This document shows, piece after piece, positions 52,526 through 62,446 of a stretch of 64,000 nt of DNA. Both the position numbers and the translations under genes were made by a program. This stretch comes from Rhynchopus sp. YZ270_cl-10 (lineage: Eukaryota; Euglenozoa; Diplonemea; Diplonemida; Diplonemidae). The DNA is taken from contig OZ037920.1 of the NCBI GenBank assembly GCA_964035575.1, positions 806,001 through 870,000 of the forward strand, written 5' to 3'. Positions within the stretch are counted from its first letter, which is position 1; the number at the start of each line of letters is the position of its first letter. A model generated the notes under the pieces. The model saw nothing but the letters and a program-made list of their open reading frames with translations. It did no database searches and was not told the DNA's origin.

Positions 52526-52570
52526 ATGGTGCCTAAGGGTATAGAGGCGTAGGATCATCTTATGATTTGT
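52526..52570 (+). repeat. Dispersed hairpin motif, diverged
   Basis: ATGGTGCCTAAGGGTATAGA then GGCGTAGGATCATCTTATGA. It lies 66 bp before a B-box-like module, the closest pairing of the two motif types. Confidence 0.55.
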
Positions 52571-52635
52571 TTTGTTTTTGTTTGGAAATGATGTGCCTGA
52601 TTTTGCAGTTTTGCTGTTTCAGCAACTCCGGCAAC

Positions 52636-52721
52636 GCTTCGGGGTTCGATAACCCCCGTGGGGCGACAGTGTTCTGCGTCCCAGATGCGTTTTGTTTTGT
52701 TTTTGCACTATCAACTTCACC
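52636..52721 (+). repeat. Dispersed module with B-box-like core
   Basis: GCTTCGGGGTTCGATAACCC then CCGTGGGGCGACAGTGTTCT, GCGTCCCAGATGCGTTTTG and GCACTATCAACTTCACC. Confidence 0.6.
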
Positions 52722-52944
52722 TTTGTTAATTTTTGTTTATGATTTCATGGAGGTACGCGTCCCTAGCATGTCAGAGACGTCTGCCATGTAACTCAGCTTT
52801 TATTTTGGTGCTTTCGGAAAATCGATCGACCTGTCAGCGAACCTGTCAATATCGACCCCCCTCCCGGATCACCATTTGAGGTTTTTTTTTTTTTTTTCAT
52901 TTATCGAAAACTTGGCTGTATTTTATTGTTTGTTTTATTAGTGT

Positions 52945-52985
52945 AGGGTGACCAAGCCCTGTTAGGCTTAGGTTCATCTTATTTT
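52945..52985 (+). repeat. Dispersed hairpin motif, diverged
   Basis: AGGGTGACCAAGCCCTGTTA then GGCTTAGGTTCATCTTATTT. Stem positions remain complementary (AAGCC/GGCTT). Confidence 0.55.
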
Positions 52986-53327
52986 ATGCTCTTTTTTTTG
53001 GTCGCCACCCCAAAGGGATAAGCTTCACCTATAATTTGTTGTTTTTTTTTTTTTTCCCTTTGTAATCCTTTTTTCTTCCTCGCATTGATCTTACGATTTT
53101 TTTTTCTTTGTTTTTCATCCCACAAAAGAGCTGTTTGTGATTTGTGTGTCGTGGGGGAGCGGTCAAATTGAACCAACTTCAACATAGTGGTTCCTCTACC
53201 TCCTCTAGTGGAGGAGATGAGAAAAGTTTGAGGGTTGTTCCCACGTCGTCGGTGTGCTATGCTATGTCACTGTGCTTCATGTGGTAAACAAAAACAAAAA
53301 AAAAAAAAAAAGATCGGCGGATATCGG

Positions 53328-55295
53328 CAGGGTAGATCCTTAGCGAAAGTGAAAATAAGGATTCGAGATTTTTTATTTTTTTTTCCTTTTTTTTTTTCCT
53401 TTTTTCTCTGGCCCATTTTTTTGGTTACCTACTAATTTCCAGCCACAGAGTGGCACCACCACGGTCCGCAATCGATCCGGAAAGTCAAAATAAGGGGAAA
53501 ACCAAAAGGAAAAAAAGTAAAAGTTCGCTACCGTTTTTTTTGGCTGGCCTTCGGCCCGCCAATGCCCCTTTAATATTTGTCTTCACTTCATAAGACAAGG
53601 ACCAATGAGTCAGTGTCACCTTGCATAAGACAATTTTGAAGCATATTTTTGAAGAACACAATTACTATGTCCACAAACCCGCAAAGCGGACCATTGTAAA
53701 AGGGTTGGTGCTGAGGGTGGAGGTTTCGAAGAAGTGCGTGTGTGTTAAAGGTCGGGTATGGGTCACCTGTACGGAGTATGAGATCCAGTAATAAAGACTT
53801 CAACCGGACCAAGGCAGAAACACAACACTGTTAGGCCAAAATCCAAAAACCCATAGGGCCCCAGTATTGTTGTCGAAAATCCCCACTTAATTTTTGGTGG
53901 GATTTTGAACTTTGCCCAAAAACTGCGAAAAAAATTTCCGCTCGCTGCGCTCGCGGAGGTTCACCCAATGCGGTCTCGCCTACCCAAACTGCTGGTGCCT
54001 ATTTAATTTTGAAAATTTTCTTGCTAATGCCGGGCACTACCACTTTTTTTCAGAATGTTTCTAGAAAGTATTACCCTTGTCAGAGGGCGCAGTGTCCGAC
54101 AAGGGTCACAGCCAGAATGTGATTTAATTGTTCAAATACCGAAGGAAAAGGAAGCATGCGAAAGAATAAAAGTAGCGTACCGTGCGCCTGCGGCGCAGCT
54201 TGCAGCCCTGTTTGGCAGTAAAAATGTGCAATTTTGAGCGCAATTTTTTGAAATGTTGCGTACCGTGGCTTCGCCAGAAACTTTCGTTTCAGCAAAATCT
54301 GGAAGTAAAATTTACGGTAACTGTTGAAAATTACCAACGACAGTGCCGTTTTATGGCAACATTTTCAGAAATGTTGCGTACCGTGGCTTCGCCATGGGTG
54401 CCACGACCGCCGTTTCTTTTTGTAAATATACTGTCACTGCGCGTGCCTGGTGCAAATACCGTCTTTTGAAAAATTATGGACCAGAAAAATAGGTCCATAA
54501 AAAAAAAAAAATCCCAAAAAGTCCATCATTGTTCTGGTCCATGTTATTTCTGGTCCATCTGTGTTAGGCTTTTTTTTTTGAACTTGTCCATTTTCAGACC
54601 CATTCCGAGCTTTCGGTACCGCACGTTGGCGGGGCATCTCGGCTTATATGTGGGCCCGGTAGACCCATTCCGAGCTTTCTCCCCACACAAGCGGTCGTCG
54701 CACGCGCTTCGCGCGCGCGACTCCCTGTCAAAATTCTGGACAAGTACAAAAAAACCCCACACACATGTCGGACCAGAAAAATAGGTCCATAAAAAAAAAA
54801 AATCCCAAAAGGTCCATGATTGTTCTGGTCCATCATTATTCTGGTCCATGTTATTTCTGGTCCATATTTTTTCAAAAGACGGTATCAATACAGTGCCGAA
54901 CTCCGCAGTAGGATAACCGAGCAATTCTCACATTCCGCCGGAGGCCCTAACGAGCTGGGTTGGGCTCGACCGAGTTTCAGAGAAAACCCCCAAAACCTAT
55001 ATTATCCCCTGGGGTTTAGTTCTACGACAGCTGAGATGTGTAAAAAAAACACCACTATTCTGCCTCAGTACAGTACCAACCTGCTTGTTGGATTTTTTTT
55101 TTTAGACCGTCACTCAATTTTTCCGCTCGCTGCGCTCGCGGACAAACCATCAACCCCCACGATTTCCCAAAAACCTGAAAGTTAGCGTCAGGCCTGCGCG
55201 GAAAAATTTCAAAAACGGGAGAGAAAAAAAAAGGAAAAAAACGAAAATAAATCTGGGATTTTTAGCGTTTTTAGCGAAAATAAGGATCTACCCTG
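53328..55295. mobile_element. hAT-like DNA transposon, 1.97 kb, with nested MITE
   Basis: Inverted termini CAGGGTAGATCCTTA and TAAGGATCTACCCTG, flanked by an exact 8-bp duplication GATATCGG (53320-53327 and 55296-55303). No transposase frame. The interior has two direct copies of the hairpin CCGCTCGCTGCGCTCGCGG (about 53938 and 55120), three GTACCGTGGCTTCGCC-type segments, a segment inverted relative to the 49615-50543 element, a CAGGCCTGACGCTAAC-like end near 55181-55196, and a TA-flanked MITE. It looks like a composite built from older pieces. Confidence 0.82.
54459..54882. mobile_element. MITE, 424 bp, TA-flanked, nested in the hAT-like element
   Basis: CCGTCTTTTGAAAAATTATG and its inverse CATATTTTTTCAAAAGACGG are bounded by TA (54457-54458 and 54883-54884). 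The interior repeats ATGGACCAGAAAAATAGGTC and its complement, and has two copies of AGACCCATTCCGAGCTTTC. Likely a Tc1/mariner-type derivative. Confidence 0.75.
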
Positions 55296-55303
55296 GATAT
55301 CGG

Positions 55304-56553
55304 TGGTGTCATACATCGTTATGTGTCCCATACCCCTCCAGGAACTATAACGTCCACGGTGCGACCCTGTAAGGCCGTGATATAAGCCAGGTGAAAATCA
55401 AGGAAAGTATACATGAAAAATGCCAAAATGTCAAAACCAGGTTGAGTCATGGTTTGACAGGGCCACCGTGTGTACGGTGTAGCCCCATGAGGTGGAAAAA
55501 AAAAAATGTGCCCTCGTACAAAAAAAAAAATGTACTTTCCCCAACCGGGGGGATTTTTTTTTTGTGGCATTGTACAGTGAGTCAGTCGGGAGGTGTGATT
55601 GCATCGATAGCTATTCCATTTTTTTTTTCTTCTTTGATTTCCATTCTTCTTACGCCTGTGTTTCCTCGGATGTGTTCCTCCACGGTGAACTATGCCAGGG
55701 GGAACTACTAATAGAACTACCAATCCTAACGACTAGTACTAAACTAGTTGTGTTACTTGGATTGGTAGCACATACTGGTTAGTACCCCTGACATAGTGCG
55801 CTGTGCTCACCTTCCCCCTCACCCTAAACTGTTTTTTTCTTTTTTCTTTTTTCTTTTCTTTTTTTTCCCAGCGTTTTTTGGTGACAGATAGTGTCTGGAA
55901 AATACCAGAAAAATGAAAATTCTGCTTCAATTTTTTTTTTTCAAATAAACTCCCACAACCCCACCCCACGCCCCCCGCTCCACCCCATCCCATAAGGTTC
56001 ATCTCATTTCTTGGTCTGTCATAAGCAGGTAGACCATATCGTCAAAAAGAAAAAGAAGAAAAAAACGAACTATGTCTGTGCCTTTCGTCGTGCGAAATCT
56101 TCGGACAGTATCGGAGTACAGACCCTAATTATCCACCAAGTTGGGATGCTATGGGCGGTTTGTCGACGCAATTTTAAAAAAAAACCCCCCTTTTTTTTGC
56201 CAGTTGTGTGCGTTTAGGAAAGGCAACTTCCTATTAAGCCCGCCGACTCCATTTTCTTGGAGCTTCCAGGACCGTACATGGCTCTATTTCCTAAAAAGGA
56301 ATGGTAACTTTTTTTTTTCAAAAAAAAAAAACAAGACCTTGTGTACAGAACCCATCCTCGGACACAGGTGATTGTCGAAGCTACAAAAAAATGCTGCCTA
56401 GTAGATAGGTCTGCAAGACCTAGTCATCTTTCAGAAGCGTTGTTTCTCTTTTCGTTTATATCCCCTACTGGGGCCGTTTTTTTCGTCCCCTCTCGTATGC
56501 CCTCCCTTCCTATTCCCCTCCATTCCCCTTAAAAAAAATGATATTTATTCTAT
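55304..56553. other. Gene-free DNA with dispersed module
   Basis: No gene. GGCATTGTACAGTGAGTCAG then TCGGGAGGTG at 55564-55622 is a third copy of the A-box-like module. The remainder is homopolymer-rich. Confidence 0.55.
55564..55622 (+). repeat. Dispersed module with A-box-like core, copy 3
   Basis: GTGGCATTGTACAGTGAGTC then AGTCGGGAGGTGTGATTGCA. Same orientation as the other copies. Confidence 0.55.
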
Positions 56554-56586
56554 GGGTGGTTAAGCACTGTCAAGCTTATGTCACCC
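56554..56586 (+). repeat. Dispersed hairpin motif, short variant
   Basis: GGGTGGTTAAGCACTGTCAA then GCTTATGTCACCC. Outer and inner arms pair, but the ACGAGAG loop is replaced. Confidence 0.5.
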
Positions 56587-56997
56587 AATTTTTTCTTTTT
56601 TTGAAAAAAACGTAAAAACCATTTTGCAATCCAACCAAATTATTTCTAAAAAAGCTAAAAAAACGAGTTTTTTTTCCCCCTCCCCCAAATTTCCCCCCCC
56701 TCAACCTCTCTCTCCCCCCCCACCCAGAAAAAAAGTGAGCTTTGCACGATCGGTGTCAAAACCACTTCGAGACTGTTTTTTTTTTTTTCTTTCAAAAAAA
56801 AGAAAACAAAAACTATGTGGCCATTTGATGGACTCGCGTTGTCAACAACAGCAACAAAAAGGTAACCCCCTTACACCCCAAGACTATTTTCTTTTTCCCT
56901 TCAAAAAAAATATCCTCCCAGTTATCCTACCCTACACCACACAGAATTTTCTTTACACCAGACACAGTACTAACCCTCCCTCCCCCCCTTTTCTTGA
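56587..56997. other. Gene-free homopolymer-rich DNA before the direct-repeat block
   Basis: C-rich and A/T-rich runs; no gene seen. Confidence 0.55.
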
Positions 56998-57241
56998 AAA
57001 GCAAAAAGAACATGAAATTCCTGCTGCTGTTTTTTCGTCATTGTAACCAATAAAATTGCTTTCACATAAAAAGCTTTTTATTGTATCCTACCTTTTCCCC
57101 CCCCTTTTTATTTTTTAGCCCTTGCTCCTTCTGATGAGCGCGGTCGAAGGGCTTTTTCCTGGTCAGGGAGCAGACCGCTGAAACCAGAATTTTTTATTTT
57201 GACATTTATTTTGAAAAACAAGGTTATTTTGACTTTTTCCC

Positions 57242-57273
<32 letters not shown>

Positions 57274-57445
57274 CTTTTTTCGAAAAAGCAATGAAAGTTC
57301 CCGTACAACCACTGCGACAGAGTAAGCCGGAAACTACATTAAAGTTCGCACATCGCTTTGGTTAAGGATCTAAAAAAGCTAAACAAACACAAACACAAAA
57401 TAGCAAAAACAAAGAGTACAAACATAACAACAAACATTTTCAAAC
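56998..57445 (+). repeat. 448-bp direct repeat, left copy
   Basis: Essentially identical to 59253-59700 (offset 2255). It contains a structured segment at 57116-57188 (AGCCCTT/AAGGGCT and CTGGT/ACCAG hairpins whose loops can pair through GCTCC/GGAGC and GCGGTC/GACCGC) and a T-run of about 35 bases. The two copies bracket a tandem array. The ends are not TG...CA and no target duplication is evident, so a long-terminal-repeat reading is weak; block duplication is as likely. Confidence 0.8.
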
Positions 57446-57660
57446 TCCCCTATCACTATGTCACCGCGTTGCCTACGGTATACGGCCTGCTGGACTAGAG
57501 AGGCGCCGGGCGCTATAGGTTATTGAGCTACACAAAAGTGTATGTACATAGCCAGAAACAAAAACAAACAGTACTCCTTTATATTTAAAACCTTGAACGA
57601 CCCCTTGAGAAGGGTCTTTTTCAATTTATTTTAAGTTTCCTCCCCCTGAACAAGAAGGAA
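57446..57660. other. Unique stretch between direct repeat and tandem array
   Basis: Contains GGCGCCGGGCGCTATAGG and CTTGAGAAGGGTC. No gene or complete tRNA fold found. Confidence 0.5.
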
Positions 57661-59145
57661 CGCAAGACTTGCAATACCTACGTACTTCATGAAGTCCATC
57701 TAAAGATACCACACTTCACGATAGAAGGCATTTTTCCACAAGCCCCCAAAAGGTTTTGTTTTGAATAAATTAGCCTGAGGTAGGTCAACGAGCCTCGATG
57801 AACCGTGTTGCAGGGTGGCTTATCGTTAGCTTTACGCGCGATTGCAACATGCATTTTCTTGTCTGATCCTTTGATTTTTCCCCCATTTTCTTTTACGTCG
57901 CAGATAAAGTAAGAAGATACTACAACAATAACTATTTGTATATTCTTGTGTCCTCCAATATATTTCCATTTGAACAGCACAAACATGCGGCCCAAAACCT
58001 AATATCATGCTTGTCTCGAACCTGGTTAGTTCGACAAAGGAACCTGGTAAATTCCATCTCTGATTCAAGGACCCTTTATTGGAATCACTGAAACACAAAT
58101 AACGGTTGTTGTCATGCTTTAAGGTTTGTGTGCCTCGTTATTTTTTAAATAGAAACGCAAGAATTGCAATACCTACGTACTTCATGAAGTCCATCTAAAG
58201 ATACCACACTTCACGATAGAAGGCATTTTTCCACAAGCCCCCAAAAGGTTTTGTTTTGTATAAATTAGCCTGAGGTAGGTCAACGAGCCTCGATGAACCG
58301 TGTTGCAGGGTGGCTTATCGTTAGCTTTACGCGCGATTGCAACATGCATTTTCTTGTCTGATCCTTTGATTTTTCCCCCATTTTCTTTTACGTCGCAGAT
58401 AAAGTAAGAAGATACTACAACAATAACTATTTGTATATTCTTGTGTCCTCCAATATATTTCCATTTGAACAGCACAAACATGCGGCCCAAAACCTAATAT
58501 CATGCTTGTCTCGAACCTGGTTAGTTCGACAAAGGAACCTGGTAAATTCCATCTCTGATTCAAGGACCCTTTATTGGAATCACTGAAACACAAATAACGG
58601 TTGTTGTCATGCTTTAAGGTTTGTGTGCCTCGTTATTTTTTAAATAGAAACGCAAGAATTGCAATACCTACGTACTTCATGAAGTCCATCTAAAGATACC
58701 ACACTTCACGATAGAAGGCATTTTTCCACAAGCCCCCAAAAGGTTTTGTTTTGTATAAATTAGCCTGAGGTAGGTCAACGAGCCTCGATGAACCGTGTTG
58801 CAGGGTGGCTTATCGTTAGCTTTACGCGCGATTGCAACATGCATTTTCTTGTCTGATCCTATGTTTCCCCCCGTTTTCTTTTACGTCGCAAATAAAGTAA
58901 GAAGATACTACAACAATAACTATTTGTATATTCTTGTGTCCTCCAATATATTTCCATTTGAACAGCACAAACATGCGGCCCAAAACCTAATATCATGCTT
59001 GTCTCGAACCTGGCTAGTTCGACAAAGGAACCTGGTAAATTCCATCTCTGATTCAAGGACCCTTTATTGGAATCACTGAAACGCAAATAACGGTTGTTGT
59101 CATGCTTTAAGGTTTGTGCGCCTCGTTACTTTTTAGTAGGAGCAC
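57661..59145 (+). repeat. Tandem array, three copies of a 495-bp unit
   Basis: Units begin CGCAAGA-TTGCAATACCTA at 57661, 58156 and 58651. Units 1 and 2 are nearly identical; the third shows a few more changes. Each unit contains GAGGTAGGTCAACGAGCCTC and TCTCGAACCTGGTTAGTTCG. Short open frames repeat with the unit (antisense frames of 88-102 codons) without protein-like features. The length and regularity recall small-RNA gene arrays, but I recognise no snRNA, 5S or spliced-leader sequence. Confidence 0.85.
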
Positions 59146-59252
59146 CATAAACATAACGAATTGTGTGAAAAACACCTCATCATACGACACGTTTCCCATA
59201 AATTGTGAAAACTGTCTGCCCACAGGTTGGCGTGCTACGATACCTGTACACA

Positions 59253-59496
59253 AAAGCAAAAAGAACATGAAATTCCTGCTGCTGTTTTTTCGTCATTGTA
59301 ACCAATAAAATTGCTTTCACATAAAAAGCTTTTTATTGTATCCTACCTTTTCCCCCCCCTTTTTATTTTTTAGCCCTTGCTCCTTCTGATGAGCGCGGTC
59401 GAAGGGCTTTTTCCTGGTCAGGGAGCAGACCGCTGAAACCAGAATTTTTTATTTTGACATTTATTTTGAAAAACAAGGTTATTTTGACTTTTTCCC

Positions 59497-59528
<32 letters not shown>

Positions 59529-59700
59529 CTTTTTTCGAAAAAGCAATGAAAGTTCCCGTACAACCACTGCGACAGAGTAAGCCGGAAACTACATTAAAGT
59601 TCGCACATCGCTTTGGTTAAGGATCTAAAAAAGCTAAACAAACACAAACACAAAATAGCAAAAACAAAGAGTACAAACATAACAACAAACATTTTCAAAC
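59253..59700 (+). repeat. 448-bp direct repeat, right copy
   Basis: Second copy of 56998-57445; the structured segment is at 59371-59443. The end point TTTCAAAC is shared, after which the sequences diverge. Confidence 0.8.
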
Positions 59701-60054
59701 CCCCCTTTTCTTTTCTTTTTAGCAAAAAACAAAGAGTACAAAAACAAAAAATATCTACAAAAGCCCCCCTTTCCTGCCTCCTTTTTTGCTCAGCGAGGCT
59801 TAGTTTCCATACCCTTTTTTGCTTCTCCTCCCCTCCCTTTAGAAACTATGGTACCAATACACCCTCTTATGTCCTTTGGGGAAGTTCTGGTTCTGTGATT
59901 CCCTTTTTTCTCTCTCTTTTTTTTCATCCAGGAGCTGGTATTGTACAGTCAGTCGAGGAGGTATTCTTGAAAAACTACCATTTCGTTTCAGGATTCTTCG
60001 ATAACCGCGTGGAGTGTCTAGTTGTTTTGTCTGCGCCCGGCGTCTTTTTTTAAT
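59701..60054. other. Leader region before the LRR gene
   Basis: No gene. Contains the A-box-like module (59927-59990) and ATTCTTCGATAACCGCGTGG, a diverged B-box-like module at about 59992. Confidence 0.55.
59927..59990 (+). repeat. Dispersed module with A-box-like core, copy 4
   Basis: CCAGGAGCTGGTATTGTACA then GTCAGTCGAGGAGGTATTCT. Followed within 80 bp by a B-box-like and a hairpin motif, the only place all three lie together. Confidence 0.55.
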
Positions 60055-60100
60055 AAGGTGACTACGCACGAGAGGCTTAGGATCATCTTATAAACTTTTC
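60055..60100 (+). repeat. Dispersed hairpin motif upstream of the LRR gene
   Basis: AAGGTGACTACGCACGAGAG then GCTTAGGATCATCTTATAAA and CTTTTC, after a T-rich tract ending in AATAAG. It ends 40 bp before the ATG at 60141, mirroring its place at 12863-12909. Confidence 0.75.
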
Positions 60101-60140
60101 TTTTTTTTACACGTTGCATTCACTTTCTTTTTTCCTTTGC

Positions 60141-61625
60141 ATGCCAAAGGTAGCTACAACGAGAAAGGCGCACCCAACATCTCGAACAATCCTAGCTAAC
60201 CATGCGACTCTAGATTCTACAGTACGAAGATGGTTTGATGCGAACGTTCTTAGCATCGCCCGCGGTGATGCCACCACCGTAACATTCCACACCATGCACG
60301 CCTCTGAAGCCAAGCTCACCGAACTCAGCACTGCCATCACAGCCAACCACCTCCGCGACACCTTCTTGGGACGCGGTGGGAGCCTCGAGGAGGAAGGGGA
60401 CACCTCCTCCTCGAGCACCGCCTCACAACGGAATGTCCAGCACCTCACAGAATTCGATTTTGAAGGTATATCCACTGTGCCAGGGAGTGTTGCGATAATG
60501 GACGTATTTCATGGACTGTCACAATGCAAAAATCTCACCTCAGTCAGCCTAACAGATGGAAGCCTAGGCGAAGAGCATTTGGGACATATCAATTTGTTGC
60601 TACGTCGATGTAAAAGTTTGCGGAGAATGTCACTCAAGAATAATGCGATCGAAATATCTCAAATAGTGTTCGCAGGGCTGCAGAGTCGAAGCAGGCGAGA
60701 GGAGAGTCTTGGTGATATGTACGGATGTGAACTGCAGTTTTTGGATGTCAGTGGGAACACTAATGGGACAGATATGTTAAAGTACTTTTCGGTGTTCTGC
60801 CCTGCAGTCGCATTTCTCACAGAGTTGCGGATGGAGCACTGTGCGGCTGGGCCGGACGCGGCGTTTTATCTGAAATTCATTTTACGCCAATCATCCCTCC
60901 ACACCCTTGGCCTTGCAGGGAACAACCTTGGGGGAGGGATTTCGCAGTGGAACATCCCGCACCACCTTGCCCGCGCCTCTCCCACCTTGCAAACGCTCGA
61001 CCTCGAGGCGAATAACCTTACCTTTGCGGATACAAGCGCGCTGTCTCAATCGCTTCAACATAACAAAAATATTACAATTCTCAAAATTGCGGGCGGATTT
61101 AACGATGTTGCACCAAAAGATTGGGCTGCGCTGACCAAATGCTGCTTCAATAATAGTAGACGGAGAGAAAGGGGGTATATCGTACCGAGCTCTCCTGGCA
61201 AAGCAAAGGAGTCGTTGCGGCCTCCAAAGCGGGTGGAAAAGAAGCCGGAGAAGCCAAAGATGTGTCAGGAGGTCTCAGAGGTGCCAGCGCAGGAAGTCAC
61301 GGTGCCGAGGGTGCCGTCGATGAGGGCGTGGAGGGGGGGTGTGACGAAGCAGCAGTTTGTGCGTGCTGTGCATCAGCAGGCAGCGCCACGTAGCGGTGCT
61401 GCGGTGCGTGTACGTGGCTGCACAGAACGCCCCTACGACACACTAAACGGCAAAGTAGGTGTGACACGTGGTCCGCTCCTAGGGTTAGATGCAGGGCGAA
61501 TAGAGGTGGTATTTGGCGATCCGATAGGTGCAGTGCTGCTCAGGGTGGAGCGGCTCAGCTATATGTTCGAGAAGGCAGTGTCGCCGATGACTGTGCTTAT
61601 TGAGGAGACGGAGACGGATGGATGA
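60141..61625 (+). CDS. Leucine-rich-repeat protein
   Basis: 494 residues from the first ATG (MPKVATTRKAHPTSR). Residues about 105-340 hold irregular leucine-rich repeats of the ribonuclease-inhibitor type (LTSVSLTDGSLGEEHLGHIN; LRRMSLKNNAIEIS; LQFLDVSGNTNG; LHTLGLAGNNLGGG; LQTLDLEANNLTFADTSALS). The C-terminal part is basic and Pro/Lys-rich (RPPKRVEKKPEKPK) with no recognised domain. No signal peptide or transmembrane helix, so an intracellular, possibly cytoskeletal or flagellar, scaffold is inferred. Confidence 0.82.
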   Translation: MPKVATTRKAHPTSRTILANHATLDSTVRRWFDANVLSIARGDATTVTFHTMHASEAKLTELSTAITANHLRDTFLGRGGSLEEEGDTSSSSTASQRNVQHLTEFDFEGISTVPGSVAIMDVFHGLSQCKNLTSVSLTDGSLGEEHLGHINLLLRRCKSLRRMSLKNNAIEISQIVFAGLQSRSRREESLGDMYGCELQFLDVSGNTNGTDMLKYFSVFCPAVAFLTELRMEHCAAGPDAAFYLKFILRQSSLHTLGLAGNNLGGGISQWNIPHHLARASPTLQTLDLEANNLTFADTSALSQSLQHNKNITILKIAGGFNDVAPKDWAALTKCCFNNSRRRERGYIVPSSPGKAKESLRPPKRVEKKPEKPKMCQEVSEVPAQEVTVPRVPSMRAWRGGVTKQQFVRAVHQQAAPRSGAAVRVRGCTERPYDTLNGKVGVTRGPLLGLDAGRIEVVFGDPIGAVLLRVERLSYMFEKAVSPMTVLIEETETDG

Positions 61626-61927
61626 AAGTGTCGATCGTTTGCAAACTTTTGATTTTTTTTTTTTTTTTTTTTCAAAAAAAAAATGTTGTTGTTGTTGTTG
61701 TTGCATGCCTCCACTTTGCATTAACATGCTGGGGGTGAACGGCAAGGTTTTTGGTGATTTTTGTATGATTAGTTGGAATCTGAAATGGCGAAAGTGAAAA
61801 AAAAAAAAACGTAACATTCTTGTTTTCCGTAAAGTGGGGGAGTTGGTGGGGTCAACATAACGGTACCGCAACAATTAGTAAAAACCCCTACAGCAAAACC
61901 TTCTAAACCACACAAAAACAAAACACA
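61626..61927. other. Intergenic with T runs and GTT microsatellite
   Basis: No gene. (GTT) repeats at about 61685-61702; the end is A/C-rich leader (ACCACACAAAAACAAAACAC) before the next ATG. Confidence 0.6.
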
Positions 61928-62446
61928 ATGATGAAGGCAGCAGCTCTTCTGTTCGCGTCCGTTGTGGCGATCCAGGGGTCTGGCATTGAGATCTCGCGTG
62001 AGATCACCGGCATCATGGCAGGCGCCTCAGGCACTCTTGTTGCCACCCCTGGATGCTCCAAGACCGACCAGTACGGTTCGAACGACTGCAAATTCGACTG
62101 GGGACAGACCATCACCGGAACCCTGAACGCGACCCTCCCTGTGGCAATCACAACCGGCGCGACTGTCAGCGTGGACGCAAAGATTGACGGTCTGATCAGC
62201 TGGAAGTTCTCCTGCCCCGTGTGCGGTGGGTTCTGTGTGCTGGACATCCCTGTCGTGAAGAAGACCGAGAACATCACGATGCCCCCATGCCCGCTTGTGA
62301 ACGCAGGCAACTTCTTCAACACCACCACCGCGGCCCTCCCTTCCAAGTCCCCTGTACCTGTGTCGGTCAGCTTCAAGGGAACTGCCGAGCTGAAGGACGC
62401 CTCTGGCACCCTGATGCTCTCTGCTTCCTTCGACGGCAAGCTGTGA
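61928..62446 (+). CDS. Small secreted protein, possibly ML/NPC2-like
   Basis: 172 residues. Signal peptide (MMKAAALLFASVVAIQGSG), then a beta-rich domain with Cys residues at CSKTDQ, NDCKFDWGQ, FSCPVCGGFCVLDIP and MPPCPL. A secreted all-beta domain with Cys pairs and a PCP-like motif resembles ML (MD-2-related lipid recognition) proteins such as NPC2, but the match is loose. Several N-glycosylation sequons (NAT, NIT, NTT). Codon use is strongly G/C-ending, like tubulin and the LPMOs, so expression is probably high. Start chosen at the first of two adjacent ATGs after AAACACA. Confidence 0.7.
   Translation: MMKAAALLFASVVAIQGSGIEISREITGIMAGASGTLVATPGCSKTDQYGSNDCKFDWGQTITGTLNATLPVAITTGATVSVDAKIDGLISWKFSCPVCGGFCVLDIPVVKKTENITMPPCPLVNAGNFFNTTTAALPSKSPVPVSVSFKGTAELKDASGTLMLSASFDGKL

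Larger units (their letters stand above)
51831..53327. other. Gene-free AT-rich DNA with dispersed modules
   Basis: No gene. Holds two hairpin-motif variants and one B-box-like module (listed separately), plus long T runs. CAGTCGGAGGTGTGTGCACC at about 51972 resembles the 47.6-kb module. Confidence 0.55.

Noticed and set aside
57116-57188. Canonical hammerhead ribozyme
   Set aside because: CTGATGAG and CGAA are present, but the intervening bases do not form stem II and the base after CGAA is G, not A.
57446-57560. Minus-strand tRNA gene suggested by TAGCTCAAT
   Set aside because: No T-arm GTTCGA or closing acceptor stem could be found.
56998-59700. LTR-type element reading of the 448-bp repeats
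   Set aside because: No TG...CA ends, no target duplication, no coding content; block duplication explains it equally well.
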